64,000 bases of DNA from Anisakis pegreffii (Eukaryota; Nematoda; Chromadorea; Rhabditida; Anisakidae), in the NCBI GenBank assembly GCA_035041965.1, contig JAPYMA010000105.1, positions 1 through 64,000 on the forward strand, given 5' to 3'. The notes under the pieces are model-generated. The model ran no database searches. It saw nothing but the letters and a program-made list of their open reading frames with translations, and was not told where the DNA came from. The stretch's first letter is position 1. Each line of letters opens with the position of its first letter. Below, piece after piece: positions 12,080 to 24,430 of this stretch. The translations under genes and the position numbers were made by a program.

Positions 12080-15000
12080 AATACGGGTTTGATACACTCA
12101 AGCCTACCGTCTTCACAAGTTTGCCCAGAGAAATATCGACTTTTGTAAATGATTGGATTGAGCAGAATATCTGCTATCTAAAAATGAAAATTACATCAGA
12201 AAATTCGCATCTGCGAGTCGATATGGCTATTTTATTCATGCTATAGGGGTTGGCAGATTCAAACCTACCATACTCACACCATTGAACAGTAACATATCAA
12301 TATCTTCACACCAGCCAATCGACCAGAATCTCCGCATTCAGAAAAAAAATATTTTGCAGGGCAATTTCACTTAGTTGAGGAGGTCTAGCTATTTTATTAA
12401 AGTTGTCTCAACTAGCGCTGAGGTGCTCATTGTTATACATTTGCTCACTATAGATCAATAGATGCAATGAAATAGTATAGAAATATAAGTTTCATACACT
12501 CAAGCCTATTACTTCTCAGGTTTGCCCGGAAACATATTGATGCTTACATATCATTCGATTGACCAGAACCTCTTCCTTACAAAAATGAAAAGATTGCTGA
12601 GATACTTGCCCAGCAACATATCACTTTATTCATATCAATCGATCGAGCAGAACCTCTGGATTCAGAAATACACGTACATTGTCGAGCGATTTTGCTCTGT
12701 TGACGAGCTATAGCTATTTTATAAAAGCTATCTCAACTGGCTCTGAGGTGCTCATTGATACGCGTTTGATCACCATATATCAATTCATATTACACATTAC
12801 AATAGAAATTTAAGTTTGATACATTCAAGCCAACCGTCTTCTCAGGTTTGCCCAGAAACATATTGATTTTTATACATGTTTCGATTGATAAGAATCTCTT
12901 CCTACTAAAAATGAGTTTGCTTAGTAATTTGCACTGTCGGAGGAGATATCGCAATTTTTGTGATGCTATACGGCTTAGCACACTCTGGCCTACAGTACCC
13001 TGAGCTTTGGTCAGTAACATATCAATTTCTTCGCACCAATCGATCGAGCAGAATCTCTGAATTCACAAATACATATATTTTGTTGAGCGATTTTGCTTCG
13101 TTATTATTATGCGTTTGCTCACTATAGATCAATGGATGCAATGCAATAGTATAGAAATTTAGGTTTGATACATTCAAGCCAACCGTCTTCTCAGGTTTGC
13201 CCAGAAACATATTGGTTTTTATACATGTTTCGATTGACAAGAATCTCTTCTTTCTAAAAATGAAAAGTTTGCTTAGAAATTCCCACTCTCGGAGGAGATA
13301 TAGCAATTTTTGTGATGCTATACGGGTTAGCACATTCTGGCCTACAGTACCCTCAGCTTTGGCCAGTAACATATCAATTTCTTCGCACCAATCGATCGAG
13401 CAGAATCTCTGAATTCAGAAATACATATATTTTGTTGAGCGATTTTGCTTCGTTCAGGAGTTCTAGCTATTTTATTAAAGTTGTCTCAACTAGCGCTGAG
13501 GTGCTCATTGTTATGCGTTTGCTCAGTGTAGATCAATGGATGCAATGCAATAGTATAGAAATTTAAGTTTGATACATTCAAGCCAACCGTCTTCTCAGGT
13601 TTGCCCAGAAACATATTGATTTTTATACATGTTTCGATTGAAAACATTCTCATCTTTCTAAAAATGAAAAGCTTGCTTAGAAATTCCCACTCTCGGAGGA
13701 GATATAGCAATTTTTGTGATGCTATACGGGTTAGCACATTCTGGCCTACTGTACCCTCAGCGTTGGCCAGTAACATATCAATTTCTTCGCACCAATCGAT
13801 CGAGCAGAATCTCTGGATTCAGAAATACATATATTTTGTTGAGCGATTTTGCTTCGTTATTATTATGCGTTTGCTCACTATAGATCAATGGATGCAATGC
13901 AATAGTATAGAAATTTAGGTTTGATACATTCAAGCCAACCGTCTTCTCAGGTTTGCCCAGAAACATATTGGTTTTTATACATGTTTCGATTGACAAGAAT
14001 CTCTTCTTTCTAAAAATGAAAAGTTTGCTTAGAGATTCGCACTCTCGGAGGAGATATAGCAATTTTTGTGATGCTATACGGGTTAGCACATTCTGGCCTG
14101 CAGTACCCTCAGCTTTGGCCAGTAACATATCAATTTCTTCGCACCAATCGATCGAGCAGAATCTCTGAATTCAGAAATACATATATTTTGTTCAGCGATT
14201 TTGCTTCGTTGAGGAGTTCTAGCTATTTTATTAAAGTTGTCTCAACTAGCGCTGAGGTGCACATTGTTATGCGTTTGATCACCATATATCAATTTATATT
14301 ACACATTAGAATAGAAATATAAGTTTGATGCATTCAGGCCAACCGTCTTCTCAGGTTTGCAAGGAAACATATTGATTTTTATAAATCGTTCGATTGATGA
14401 GAATCTCTTGTTTCTAAAATTGAAAACTTTGAGGAAATGTCACTCTGCGAGGGGATGTAGCAATTTTTGTGAAACTATACGGCTTAGCGCATTCAAGGCT
14501 ACCGTAAGCTCATGTTTGCCCACTAACATATGAAATTTTTTGCATCAGTCGATCAAGCTGGATCACTTCATTCAGAAAAACAAATATTTTTTCGAGCGAT
14601 TTTGCTTTGCTGAGGAAATATAGCCATTTTCTAAGATGTGTATCAATTAGGTAGCGCAGTCGCGCTCATTCATACAAATTTATCAGTATAGAGCAATTAT
14701 TACGCTCATATTAGCAATAGACGGATTGCGATGCTCGAGCTAACCGTCTTCTCAGGTTTGCGCGAAAACATGTGAATTTCTTTTCAACAATCGATTCAGG
14801 ACAATATTGTAAATTTTGCTGAGCAATTCTACTTTCTTGATGGGATATAGCAATTTTCTTAATACTATTTCGGGTGCCACATTCACGGCTACCGTAAGCT
14901 CATGTTTGCCCACTAATATATGATTTTTTTGCATCAGTCGATCCAGCTGGATCTCCTCATTGAGAAAAAAGATGAATTTTGTTGAGTGGTTTTACTTCCT

Positions 15001-15270
15001 GAGTTGGTGTAGCCATTTTCTGGAGATATATCCCCATTCAATAGCGCAGTTGCGCTCATTCATACAAATTGATCACTATTGAGCAATAAATACGTTCATG
15101 TAGCAATACGCGGATTCCGATCTTCGAGCTAACCGTCTTCTCAGGTTTGCCCAGAAACTTGCGAATTTCTTTTTATTGTTCGATCCAGCAGAACCTCTAG
15201 GTCCAGAATATTATAAATTTTACTGAGCAAATAGGCTTGAGGAGATGTAGGCATTTTTTAAACACTATCT
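12080..15270. repeat. Nested satellite array, about 350/404 bp monomers and 756 bp dimers
   Basis: The anchor CTTCTCAGGTTTGCCCAGAA (or close variants) recurs near 12114, 12515, 12841, 13190, 13594, 13946, 14350, 14751 and 15140, giving spacings of about 401, 326, 349, 404, 352, 404, 401 and 389 bp. Long monomers carry an extra block of about 52 bp (TTCTAGCTATTTTATTAAAG onward) absent from short ones. Positions 13022-13566 and 13778-14322 are nearly identical at an offset of exactly 756 bp, a short-plus-long dimer. Each monomer is itself two diverged halves, one with ACATTCAAGCCAACCGTC and one with ACATTCTGGCCTACAGT, both followed by CAG-x-AACATAT. Flanking monomers are more diverged than central ones. 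Open frames on both strands are by-products. Confidence 0.9.
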
Positions 15271-17439
15271 TGCTTGTCTTCTGAAAGAATGTCAAAACTA
15301 CCAAGAAAATTGTGTTATTTAAGGAATGCACCGAGTGCAAACATTGTAAGCAGTTATTCATTAGACTATGTAGGCTTTTGGTATTAGTTGGACAAAAGAA
15401 GGCTCGTGGACATGTAGTACTTTGTTAATTATTTGACATTTTTGATTATTTTTGAATTTATTTTTATCAATTATTTTGAGCTCTATAATTAACATGTTTT
15501 TGAATACATAGTTCTTTTCATAAAACGATCTTTATTTTGCTTGCAACATTCATGTCCTGCGATATCTTAGATCACTGAGGCAAGAAATCATCATTATGCT
15601 GTCTCAGTTAACATCTGAAGAATTATCCTTATATTATAGAGTCATATTTCAGAGTTGGTTCGAGCGAACCGTCACCCTCTTGCTTATTGACAATCATATG
15701 AGATGTTACTTTGTGCAATTCAAAGATGTTCCCATCAAATATTCACAATTAGATTGCTTTTTTTTCGTTTATTTGTAATTTTATTGCAAAATTCATTGCA
15801 AAATGGCACGAAAAATGAGAAAAAGTTTTGAAAACATCTCAGGGAAGGTAGGAATGACACAATACCTATAGTAAGTTCTTGGTTTATCGTTCTGATCATT
15901 AATGTAATCATAAATGTGCACTGTTTGAGTTTTATCGATCTGTTGATGGTAGCATACCAATTGATCGCCATTGATCGTGCACTGTGATCGCCCTACTCAT
16001 AACATCGATTCAGTCTTCATTTACTTCAGTTGTGTTTGTTTTGTGTGGTGAATTGATGCTGTGCGTTTCAGTTGGCTGATGTATTTTCTGTTAATATTTA
16101 GGATTGCGCCGTGGATATTTTTGATAATCTATTAGTTTGACATGTGCTTCAAAATATTTGTATCAATCATTAAACCGTCATTTAATTCTAGGTGGACTCT
16201 CGGTGTCGTTATCGATTCTAACGTATGACCGGATCATGAACCGATGTTGATGACCAGAGGAGATTCGGTGGTCAACATGAAGACATTTGGTGGTCGTGAC
16301 ATGAACAACAAGAAGATTTATCATGAATCAACAACAGCCGACATAGCAGTATCACAGCAAATCAGTACAAAAGCAACAGCAGTCATGCAACAAGGAAAAA
16401 CGATACGATGGCGCGATTGAGCGCCAGGTTAACAGTTTCAACTTAATTTTTATTCATTTTCATTCTAACTAGGCCTCGATTAGATAAGCCATGGTTAATA
16501 AATGTCATTCATCAACATTTGTGCCACTGCATTGCCATATACCCTTATGAGGAACTCTGGGCGGAAGTGTGGTTTCTGAACGCCTACAAGTCCTAAAATA
16601 TTCTGATTCTAATTCTGTAAATCATCCATATGATCCCCTCAGAAATGGAAAACAATCTCATTAAAAACATACCATGACAGAGCATGGAAGGAAACCGGAT
16701 GTCTGACTCCAATTCATGGCTTATCGGATTTTGTTTTTCATTTATTCTTTTGTGTCGTAAATTCATTGATTTGAAAACATGTTATTATATTCATTATTAC
16801 CAATGGTTGCAAATGTTTTCATTGTTTATTTAATTATTCATTCCCCTAATATGGACTCTGTTACGTGGATGTATTTTGGACTTCACAGACATAAAGTTGT
16901 CGCGTTAGATCAGTCAAATACTAAGCATGGCTTGAACGTTACCATAAGTTAACTTGACCAAATTTAAGCTTACTTGATATCAGCTGATCTGACTGTAATA
17001 TCAGCTGGATGTAAGTGACTAGGTTTTAACCATATTAGACCATACTTTAGCTTCTACGCATGATATCACCGCAGTCATTGAGGTAAACCCCTAGCTGAGC
17101 AAAAGCTCTCGAAACTGATCGATTCTTAGGGGTAGACCGTATCACATGAGAAAATAGCAGTTAGCTGAGGGGGGAGGTGCAAATGACATTGATAGCAGCC
17201 ACACTGGCATAAGAAAAGAACATGATTTCCCATGTAAACAAATTGAGCTCCATAAAAGTAGGGTATGAACCGCCTTATGAGGTTAGCGGTAGGTCTGGAA
17301 AGTTCGCCTGGACCACTCACCTGTAGAGTCGAGTCGCTAAGTGGTGACTCGAAGAACGTCTTCCTCACAGTGCTATTCAGGGACAGCTGGAACAGGTCTG
17401 ATGTGTTATTATTAGTGTAGTCGATGGCCATTCTTAAAA
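15271..17439. other. No recognised gene
   Basis: AT-rich DNA. A minus-strand open stretch at 15971-15735 has a hydrophobic core but no family signature, and 15596-15778 on the plus strand is short. Minus-strand 17488-17126 stays open for 120 codons but has no domain I recognise. No RNA gene was seen. Confidence 0.4.
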
Positions 17440-17800
17440 AGCAAATTTTGATTGCGTGGGTGATCCCAACCTGTCGAGCTGCCAACAAGAGGGGCTAGGA
17501 TTAGGTAAATGCGACAGGCGTTCCCCGCCTACCGGCAGTCTCGGCGAATCGGGGAGAAATAACCTAAAATATGTTAACAATACTTACCCGAGTATTGTTA
17601 GCATTGAATCTCAGCAATATTACACGGGCGTTCCCGGCCCGCGAAAGGCGCCAATTTGACCGGGGATAGGGCTTGCGCGTAAGTTGGCCTGAGTAGTGCC
17701 TTCGTGCATTTGCTCAGGTAACGAGGGTTCCCGGACCCACCGTGCGCTCTTTCCCTCAACAGGGGGGAATTTTCATCGGGTTGACCATTGACTACATCTA
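17440..17800. other. GC-rich island of unknown nature
   Basis: This stretch is clearly richer in G and C than its surroundings. It contains several GC-rich words repeated with variation (GGCGTTCCCCGCC and GGCGTTCCCGGCC, about 105 bp apart) and short inverted pairs such as GCCTGAGTAG with TTTGCTCAGG (17688-17717). It is not a protein-like region. A structured noncoding RNA, a fragment of a foreign or mobile element, or a rearranged repeat all fit. I do not recognise rRNA, snRNA, SRP RNA or spliced-leader RNA in it. Confidence 0.4.
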
Positions 17801-20485
17801 TGAAATCACACTGCTTAGTTTCAATGTTTTTAATTGCGCTATGAGGAGGAATCTCTCAGGTGTTTGTGGTTACTCGCCGAAGCTTATCTATTAGCTGGCT
17901 TCATGATGGCATTCATACAATTCTCTGATGTTTCCTTATTTCCCTTGCCAGTGTGGTTACTATCCATCGTTAATGTTGCTAAGGTACTTGACAGCTCCAA
18001 GATATCCATTCAAATAGGATCAGAAGTATTGTGGGTTCATCAGTCCGTTAAAGAAAGGATGTTCAATTATCAACAAATTTGCCTTTAATAATTGCACGAT
18101 TTCTAGAGTTTTATCTCAGATGGAAGTTGAGCTGAATGACTGCGGTGTAGCAAATGCATAGGGTCACGCTCCTCTCATGGAGCTAGCACGTGTTTGTTCA
18201 GGCCTGAAATAAGTCGGGCTCGAATGTTTGTTCATTCGTGAAGATTGAGAGCGGGGCTCTTCTAGAATATCCATTTCATTGAAGCTTGCTAGAGATAAGA
18301 GAACCGAGATAAGAAATATGTAAACTATGGTGGCTAAATGGAAGCCTTAAGTAGCTTTGTATAGCAGCAAGAACTTCTCCCATACGGGAACAAATACGGT
18401 CAGTGCGTTTGTAGAGCCGTTCGGGTTTTGTTTGATGCCTTTCAGAAACCAGCTCCACAGTAAATTTCCATAATCTGTTCATGTTATTCGGTTTTGGACT
18501 GCGCCATTGATTTAATCAATGAAATGATTTAACAAAGAAGAATATTTATGTAATTATCTTCGTGTTTTGTTGTAGTTTTAGTCCATTTTGTGTTTCCGTG
18601 CTTTATAATGCTTACCTGTGTTAGTGTACTGTTGTGCCTATGTTATTGAACCTATCTACCTGTGTTAGTATATTCATGTTGTCATTGTTCATTATTGTAC
18701 CTATGATGCTATTTGATGTTTGGCTGTTGCAAGTGTGTTTATCGTCACCGTCACTGTTGCTCAAGTTCATTACAGTCGCGCCACGGATAATGAAGGGTGG
18801 TACTGCTTGCAGTGGTTTGGCGGCGTTTCAGAAGTGAGACAGAACATTTGGGTTTGTTGAGGCCCGCGCAAACCACCAGGATATCTTTTGCATCGATAGA
18901 GTGGGGCTTAACGTTGAGAAGTCTCAAGCTGAGATTGAGGTCATGCCACTTTGAGAGTGGGGGAAATTTCAAAGTATGAGGGCTACGTGGCGCGACAGCT
19001 GTATAAATGTTTCTTTCCGTGTGTTGCCAGTGGCTACATCAGCATCGGGATGAAGGGGTTGACGAAATGTCACAACGTTCGAGATTTATGAATATTTGTT
19101 TTGGTAAGAATCATCGCATTAACGGCAGTGACAATACACAGTTACAATAATAGAGCATAGTATCATACAATTCCACTCTTTCCACGCAAAGGATTCATCA
19201 ATAACTATAATTATGGCAATAAGTGATCACAAATAACAGCAGTACAGTACAAGATGGTTACAGCAGTAATAAAACAACACTCAATAACTAAGGAGTGAAT
19301 TTAGATGCGTAATGAAAATTATACAGACTAAATGTGGAATGTAAGTTGGAAGGAAAAACTTCAACGGTAAAATTTCCATTCAGTTCGATAATTAAGTTTT
19401 TCAATATGATAAAACTCTTAACAAAGGAGAATCTCAGTTTTACTTACGACAGATATCTCGCTCGACTGAACTGAATAAAATGTTTGTCGATTCAAAAATA
19501 TTGGTAGTTTTGTATTTTCGGTTGGTAAATTTTCTTGCATGTTGACTTTCTTTGTCCCTTTATTCATACTGGAACGTCACAGAGGAACATTTTGAGGTTA
19601 TACCTCACGCGTCCGTCATATCCAACCGTAAATTTCACATTTTTCATCATTATTCCTAGTTTGAAATGTGCGATAGGAAGATGATGAAAAAGTGAAATTT
19701 TCAAATGTTTTACTTCGATGTTTTGCCCCGTCTCAATACGTTTTTTTTGATATCATTGGTCTTATATTCTTCCTTTCTTCCTACATTTTCTTTTGAGACC
19801 GAGAGAATTTCAATTAATTGTGTAGATATGCCAATTGTGAGTATTGAGGATCACCATTGGTCACGCGAAGCGTCATAACTCTCGTCACATACCAATTGCC
19901 GACAATATTCAAAAGAGATTTCTGTATTACTCGATCTTAGCTACAAAGTGGTATAAAATTATGATTGTAAATTTTCCCTGTCGGGTGGATACCAATTCAA
20001 ATTATTTGTTAAATTTTTACACCTAACGAGAAATCGAAAATCTCGAAAACATTTTGCTTGATGGCAGATCTGTCAGACATGTTTCATTCTCCTAGATCTG
20101 CTTTACAAAACGATATATGAATTGCCCGAATTCGTTACCGTTAAATGGGTAAGAAATTCAGGTTTCTGAACATATATCAGATGACAATCCCACTTCCGTC
20201 AATTGGCGATTGTCGCTTTCTTCTTGGCGAACTGTCATTTTCCCTTCGTGCTATACACGTCATCTGTTACAAGAAATTCTGGCTTGGTTGAACAAGCAAT
20301 TGCATATTATTTTTCCCTGAGCTTCGTACAATTTGGGGGTGATGTGTTTTATTGTGAATGTTTCACGTATTACCGTTATTTGTCGATGGACTTCGTGTTG
20401 AAATTGATTGGTTTTCGCGAATGAAGCAGATTAGAGATGATCTCGTGCATCGTAATTACTGATTAGAATGTTTTAGTATCCAACT
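17801..20485. other. No recognised gene
   Basis: Positions 18790-18980 are open on both strands and somewhat GC-richer, possibly a decayed element, but no catalytic motif is visible. The rest is AT-rich with no exon-like segment. Confidence 0.4.
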
Positions 20486-20498
20486 GATTAAGTTGCAG
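20486..20498 (+). promoter_or_regulatory. Splice acceptor before sel-9 start, likely spliced-leader site
   Basis: TTAAGTTGCAG ends at 20498, 27 nt before the start codon, and no matching donor is obvious upstream. In nematodes such an orphan acceptor just ahead of the ATG usually marks spliced-leader trans-splicing. A 5' UTR intron is the alternative. Confidence 0.45.
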
Positions 20499-20525
20499 GG
20501 TGAACAGAAGTAAAGAAGCATCGAT

Positions 20526-21601
20526 ATGCGCTTATTGTGTTCCATATCGATATTGTTTTCATGGATCGCTTCGTTCACGTGTGCATATTTCATTCATATT
20601 GATGCGAATGAAGAGCAATGCTTTTTCGATCGTGTCACATCCGGTACAAAGATGGGTTTAATGTTTGAGGTGGCAGAAGGAGGATTTTTGGATATTGATG
20701 TTAAGGTATGATTTACAGTTCGGATTGGATATTCATATTACCGGCAAAATCACTGTAATATTAGATTGTTTCTTTAGTTTGTTTCCTCGAAACCTGTTGT
20801 CAACTGTGTCGTATTTCTTAGATCACAGGACCAGATGCGAAAGAAATCTACAAAGGCGAACGTGAAAGTTCAGGTAAATACACGTTTGCAGCGCATATGG
20901 ATGGTGACTATACGTATTGCTTCAGTAATCAAATGTCCACAATGACTCCCAAAGTGGTGATGTTCAGCATGCAAGTTGCTGAGCCGGGACAAGATGTAGG
21001 TGGTGCGCAAGATGCAGCTGGTGAGTTTGATTGCTCGTTCAGCACTTTCCCGGGCAATTGAGAGGGCATGAACCCCTGAAGTTGTGCACAACAAAGTGGA
21101 CGTAATGCTAAAGTTCTCGAAAATCTTATTATTCCAAACGAGATTGCTGTTCCTGTATCTGGATAGTAAATCGCAATATGCACTCGACCTATGAGGTGAT
21201 GCGAAGGTTAATTTCAGAAGAAGGCAAGAAGCTTGAGGAAATGATACGTGAGCTGTCAACAGCGCTGACATCCGTGAAACATGAGCAGGAATATATGGAA
21301 GTTCGTGAAAGAGTGCATAGATCAAGTTCGTTTGCTTGTCGTTTGTTTCGTTTGTTCTGATTCCAAGAACGGGTTGACGGCAGGTCATTGCATATGTGTT
21401 AAATGAGTGCACGTTCAAGAGAGAGCATTTCTATTTAACGCTTTACTTCGATTACATTGAAAATCATTATTTTCAGTAAATGAGAACACCAACTCTCGAG
21501 TGGTTTTATGGGCTGTATTCGAGGCGTTAGTGCTCGTCTCGATGACCGTTGGCCAGATCTTCTATTTGAAACGTTTCTTCGAAGTACGAAGAGTCGTATA
21601 A
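20526..21601 (+). CDS. sel-9: p24/TMED2 cargo receptor, SEL-9 orthologue
   Basis: Four exons: 20526-20705, 20822-21020, 21218-21325 and 21477-21601, all with GT-AG borders and agreeing phases, coding 203 residues, the usual TMED2 length (about 200). Residues 1-19 form a signal peptide. The GOLD domain carries the paired cysteines (EEQCFFDRV and YTYCFSN) and the family stretch [20 protein letters not shown] coiled coil ([10 protein letters not shown] to [15 protein letters not shown]) leads to one membrane helix ([20 protein letters not shown]) and the tail [12 protein letters not shown], whose FF pair binds COPII/COPI coats. The family cycles between ER and Golgi, selecting cargo and policing quality; C. 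elegans SEL-9 was found through its effect on LIN-12/GLP-1 Notch receptors. The start is chosen because the signal peptide follows directly. Confidence 0.95.
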
Positions 21602-22750
21602 GCCAATCAGAATCCGTTAGAAACTGCCTCATTATTGTTAGTTTCATCATCCCTCTTGCTCTCCCATGCTCTAACTCACTGTCGGCAAATATTTATAGTT
21701 CGCATTTTTATTCGCCAGAATCAAACCCACTTACAAGGAGGAAATTCCAATTTTTTTCAATTTCGAGCGAAAGTATGAATTATTTGTGCGTAACGCCTCA
21801 TGAGGTTATGCAACTAATCTATCCCTCATTCTCTTCGGCCTTCCACTCAGTGGAGCTTAGCCGCTTAGAGGCAATATAATTTGAAACTTATATGGTGTGC
21901 CACATTATTCATTCTTGTTAATGTTATTATGCGTTGTTATCGTTATTGTAATTATTATTACATTATTCATTATCAGTTTTATTGCTGTTTTACGTTGAAT
22001 TTGTTTAACGATTCTTTCATTGGACGGACTTAAGATTCTGTGACTTGGTGTGAACTGATTTCGTATCAATGATCTGTAAATACGAAACACATTTGAGTTT
22101 TAAGTCTGGAACGGTTGGCTTTTTGGTAAATTCATCGACCAATAACTCTTTTAAATAGTGCGCAATTATCTCATCATTTAATTGCTTTGCACAGTACTAA
22201 TTTTGTGTCAGTCATCGAAAGAGTTTATTTCTGTGGAGATTCAATTGTTTCATTTACTTCATCTGGCGTGTTACTGTTGGTCGCTAGTGTTTTCATCGTT
22301 TCAGATTGCTGTAATTCGGGGAAGCGGTTATAGTAATTTGTTGATGTGTGTAATAAGAAGTGAGTAAGTAACTTATATGTGTGATATTATTTGTTTGATA
22401 ATTATGATCGTTACTTCTGCATTGTTGCTGTCCTTAATTGTTTTCCGTTTTTTTTTTGTTGGGAACGTTATTGATTTTGTGATGAGTTTTGGATTATTCA
22501 TTTTTATTTGCATTATTTTGTTCTTCCTAATAAATCAATTGATTTTTATTGGTTGTTGTTGAGCACGTACAGAAATATGCACAGTGATAAGAGTAAGAGT
22601 TGTGGAATGCTATTTATAGGATTATATCATTATATTTTGAACTTATTTAGCATAATTAGTAAGTTTTGTTTGCATTTCATATTTTACCTATCGTGCAGAT
22701 TTTTGACTGATTGTGAGTGGAATAGAATGGAGAGGGTATTTCGATATTAG
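21602..22750. other. Intergenic, no gene seen
   Basis: This is the 3' flank of sel-9 and 5' flank of the RING gene, on the same strand. Several T-rich open stretches are hydrophobic by composition only. The spacing is longer than the roughly 100-bp gaps typical of nematode operons, so an operon is not suggested. Confidence 0.5.
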
Positions 22751-22763
22751 AAGCAGATAAAGG

Positions 22764-24430
22764 ATGGTTGTGTGTGCGATATGCTTGGCAAAGAAAGAAG
22801 TGGTCGATATGCAGACATTATCATGCGCTCATGCATTCTGCCGAGAGTGCATGACACATTGCACGGCGTCACAGTTTTGTCCAGCACCGTTTTGTACTCA
22901 CATACGTCGTGTTAACGTCGTCATTGACGAGGCTGATGAGGTTAGTTGCTATTCCATGCGAAACGCCAATCACTGGGAACTGCGGTGACACAGAGCTCTG
23001 ATAAGTTAACAATAAGACGTGCACATTTTATTGTCAATGCGATGGTTTCGACACTACGGAGAATTTCGGAGTTGTTTTAGGGTTGTGATGACAGTCATCA
23101 AAAGCTGAAATTAGGTCCAAAATTACCATCAATGTTACAATTGGAAGAAAGACAACGGTGTGATGGACGTAAAGGTTCGAAACAATTATGAATATTGATA
23201 GAGTATTGAATCAGTTGATTTGTTGGATATTCTCACTAAATTGGTTGATATGAAATTAATTACTGATTAATTGATCATTCATTTTACAGTCGGTCATAAC
23301 TTGTTTCAATAAGTCATTTGATGAATGAAATATGATCAATCACCTTAACGGATCAATTGTTGTTGTTTTCAACGTTGTGGTATATAAACTGCCGATGTTA
23401 TCTCAATGGCAGGGCCTAACTGAGATCTGATGATGATTATGCTGAGAGTCGTCTGCAGGTACATTTGGATGTGTGAACGCAGCTCGGATGACATTAAACG
23501 ATTGTTGTCATCGACTCTGCTTCGATTGTCTTATCAATAAGATCAATGCAGCTCTTGCAGCACGTTAGTCAGTTGGCTTCATATTCGAAAGCTTTGAGAA
23601 CATCTGGATGGATGTGCAAATTACATCAAAAGTCATCACCAGGCTATAGTTATCCTTCAGTACGAATTCACTATGACTCATTGACGCACGTGATGATCCC
23701 CAGGTTGATTTCTCGATGTTCAACGCGCACGGCTGTGTTTTATAAGAGGACTGAATTTTCAGACGAGTTACCGTATTGTCCAATATTTTTGTGTGCGAAT
23801 CGATTAACAGGAAGTGAAATTGCAAAAGTGGCTGAACGTGTTCCACATATGCGAAAAGCTTGCGAAAAACTCATTGAGAATGCACCAGAAGCACTACCCG
23901 AAGAACTACCCGTATGTAATGCTGAAGAGATTGTTGTTGAAAAGAGATCGGCTTTTATATTGCTTGATGGTCTAATTCTAGGGATAGACATGGTTTCAGG
24001 GTAAAGATGAGATCGTTCTCTATTGTTCCGTCTATCATTCAGATGGATCCGTAAAACCGATAACATTTCCCATAGCATGCACTGTACTCGATATGATCAC
24101 TGCTATGATTCAAGTTCAACATCTCAAAAAAATTCGCACCGCTCATAATGTCAGTGTTTTTATCAAAACAACACCCGCAGGTGAGTGCAACTGAATCTCA
24201 GTGCGTTTGCTCATCTGATTATTTTGTTCAGAATCTCACCGTTAGAAAGGTGTTTGTTGTTCGTTGAAATCAATTGAACGGATTTGCCTGCAGGGAACCC
24301 GAAGCACGATGCATTCGATGTGAAGGCGGTGAGTAAGAAGAAGATTTGTGATGTGGATATTCATGATGGAACGCATTTCGTTTTGGATCCTGATGGCGAA
24401 ATCAAGCAAGCATCTGAGACGAAAGCTTGA
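22764..24430 (+). CDS. Protein with two RING-like zinc clusters, family not recognised
   Basis: Six exons: 22764-22940, 23081-23174, 23459-23563, 23763-23911, 24000-24180 and 24294-24430; phases agree and total 843 nt, 280 residues. An acceptor-like TTCGATATTAG ends 13 nt before the ATG. Cluster one (residues 4-44) is C-x2-C-x13-C-x-H-x2-C-x2-C and ends CPAPFC. Cluster two (about residues 95-140) has CCHRLCFDC and ends YCPIFLC. Both end in C-P-x3-C, as in the RING1 of RING-between-RING ligases, but no IBR or catalytic-cysteine RING2 follows. The last 120 residues are a soluble region with VLDMITAMIQVQHLKK and end in DGTHFVLDPDGEI. It is probably an E3 ubiquitin ligase or zinc scaffold by the first cluster; the substrate is unknown. 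The exon 4 to 5 junction near 23911 could instead be read through about 85 nt further. Confidence 0.8.

Noticed and set aside
12790..14322. Repeated open frames of 70-116 codons on both strands of the satellite
   Set aside because: The same frames recur because the DNA repeats; both strands are open, copies carry indels between monomers, and no domain is visible.
12080..15270. CRISPR-like array
   Set aside because: Units are 350-400 bp, spacers are not unique, and the genome is eukaryotic.
17126..17488. 120-codon minus-strand open frame
   Set aside because: No recognisable domain, ends in a compositionally odd region, no splice continuity; kept only as a note.
17440..17800. rRNA, snRNA or spliced-leader RNA gene
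   Set aside because: No stretch matched conserved words of these RNAs that I can recall, and no spliced-leader sequence or clear Sm site was seen.
20870..21418. 182-codon minus-strand open frame
   Set aside because: It runs antisense across sel-9 exons whose phases and protein match TMED2 fully.
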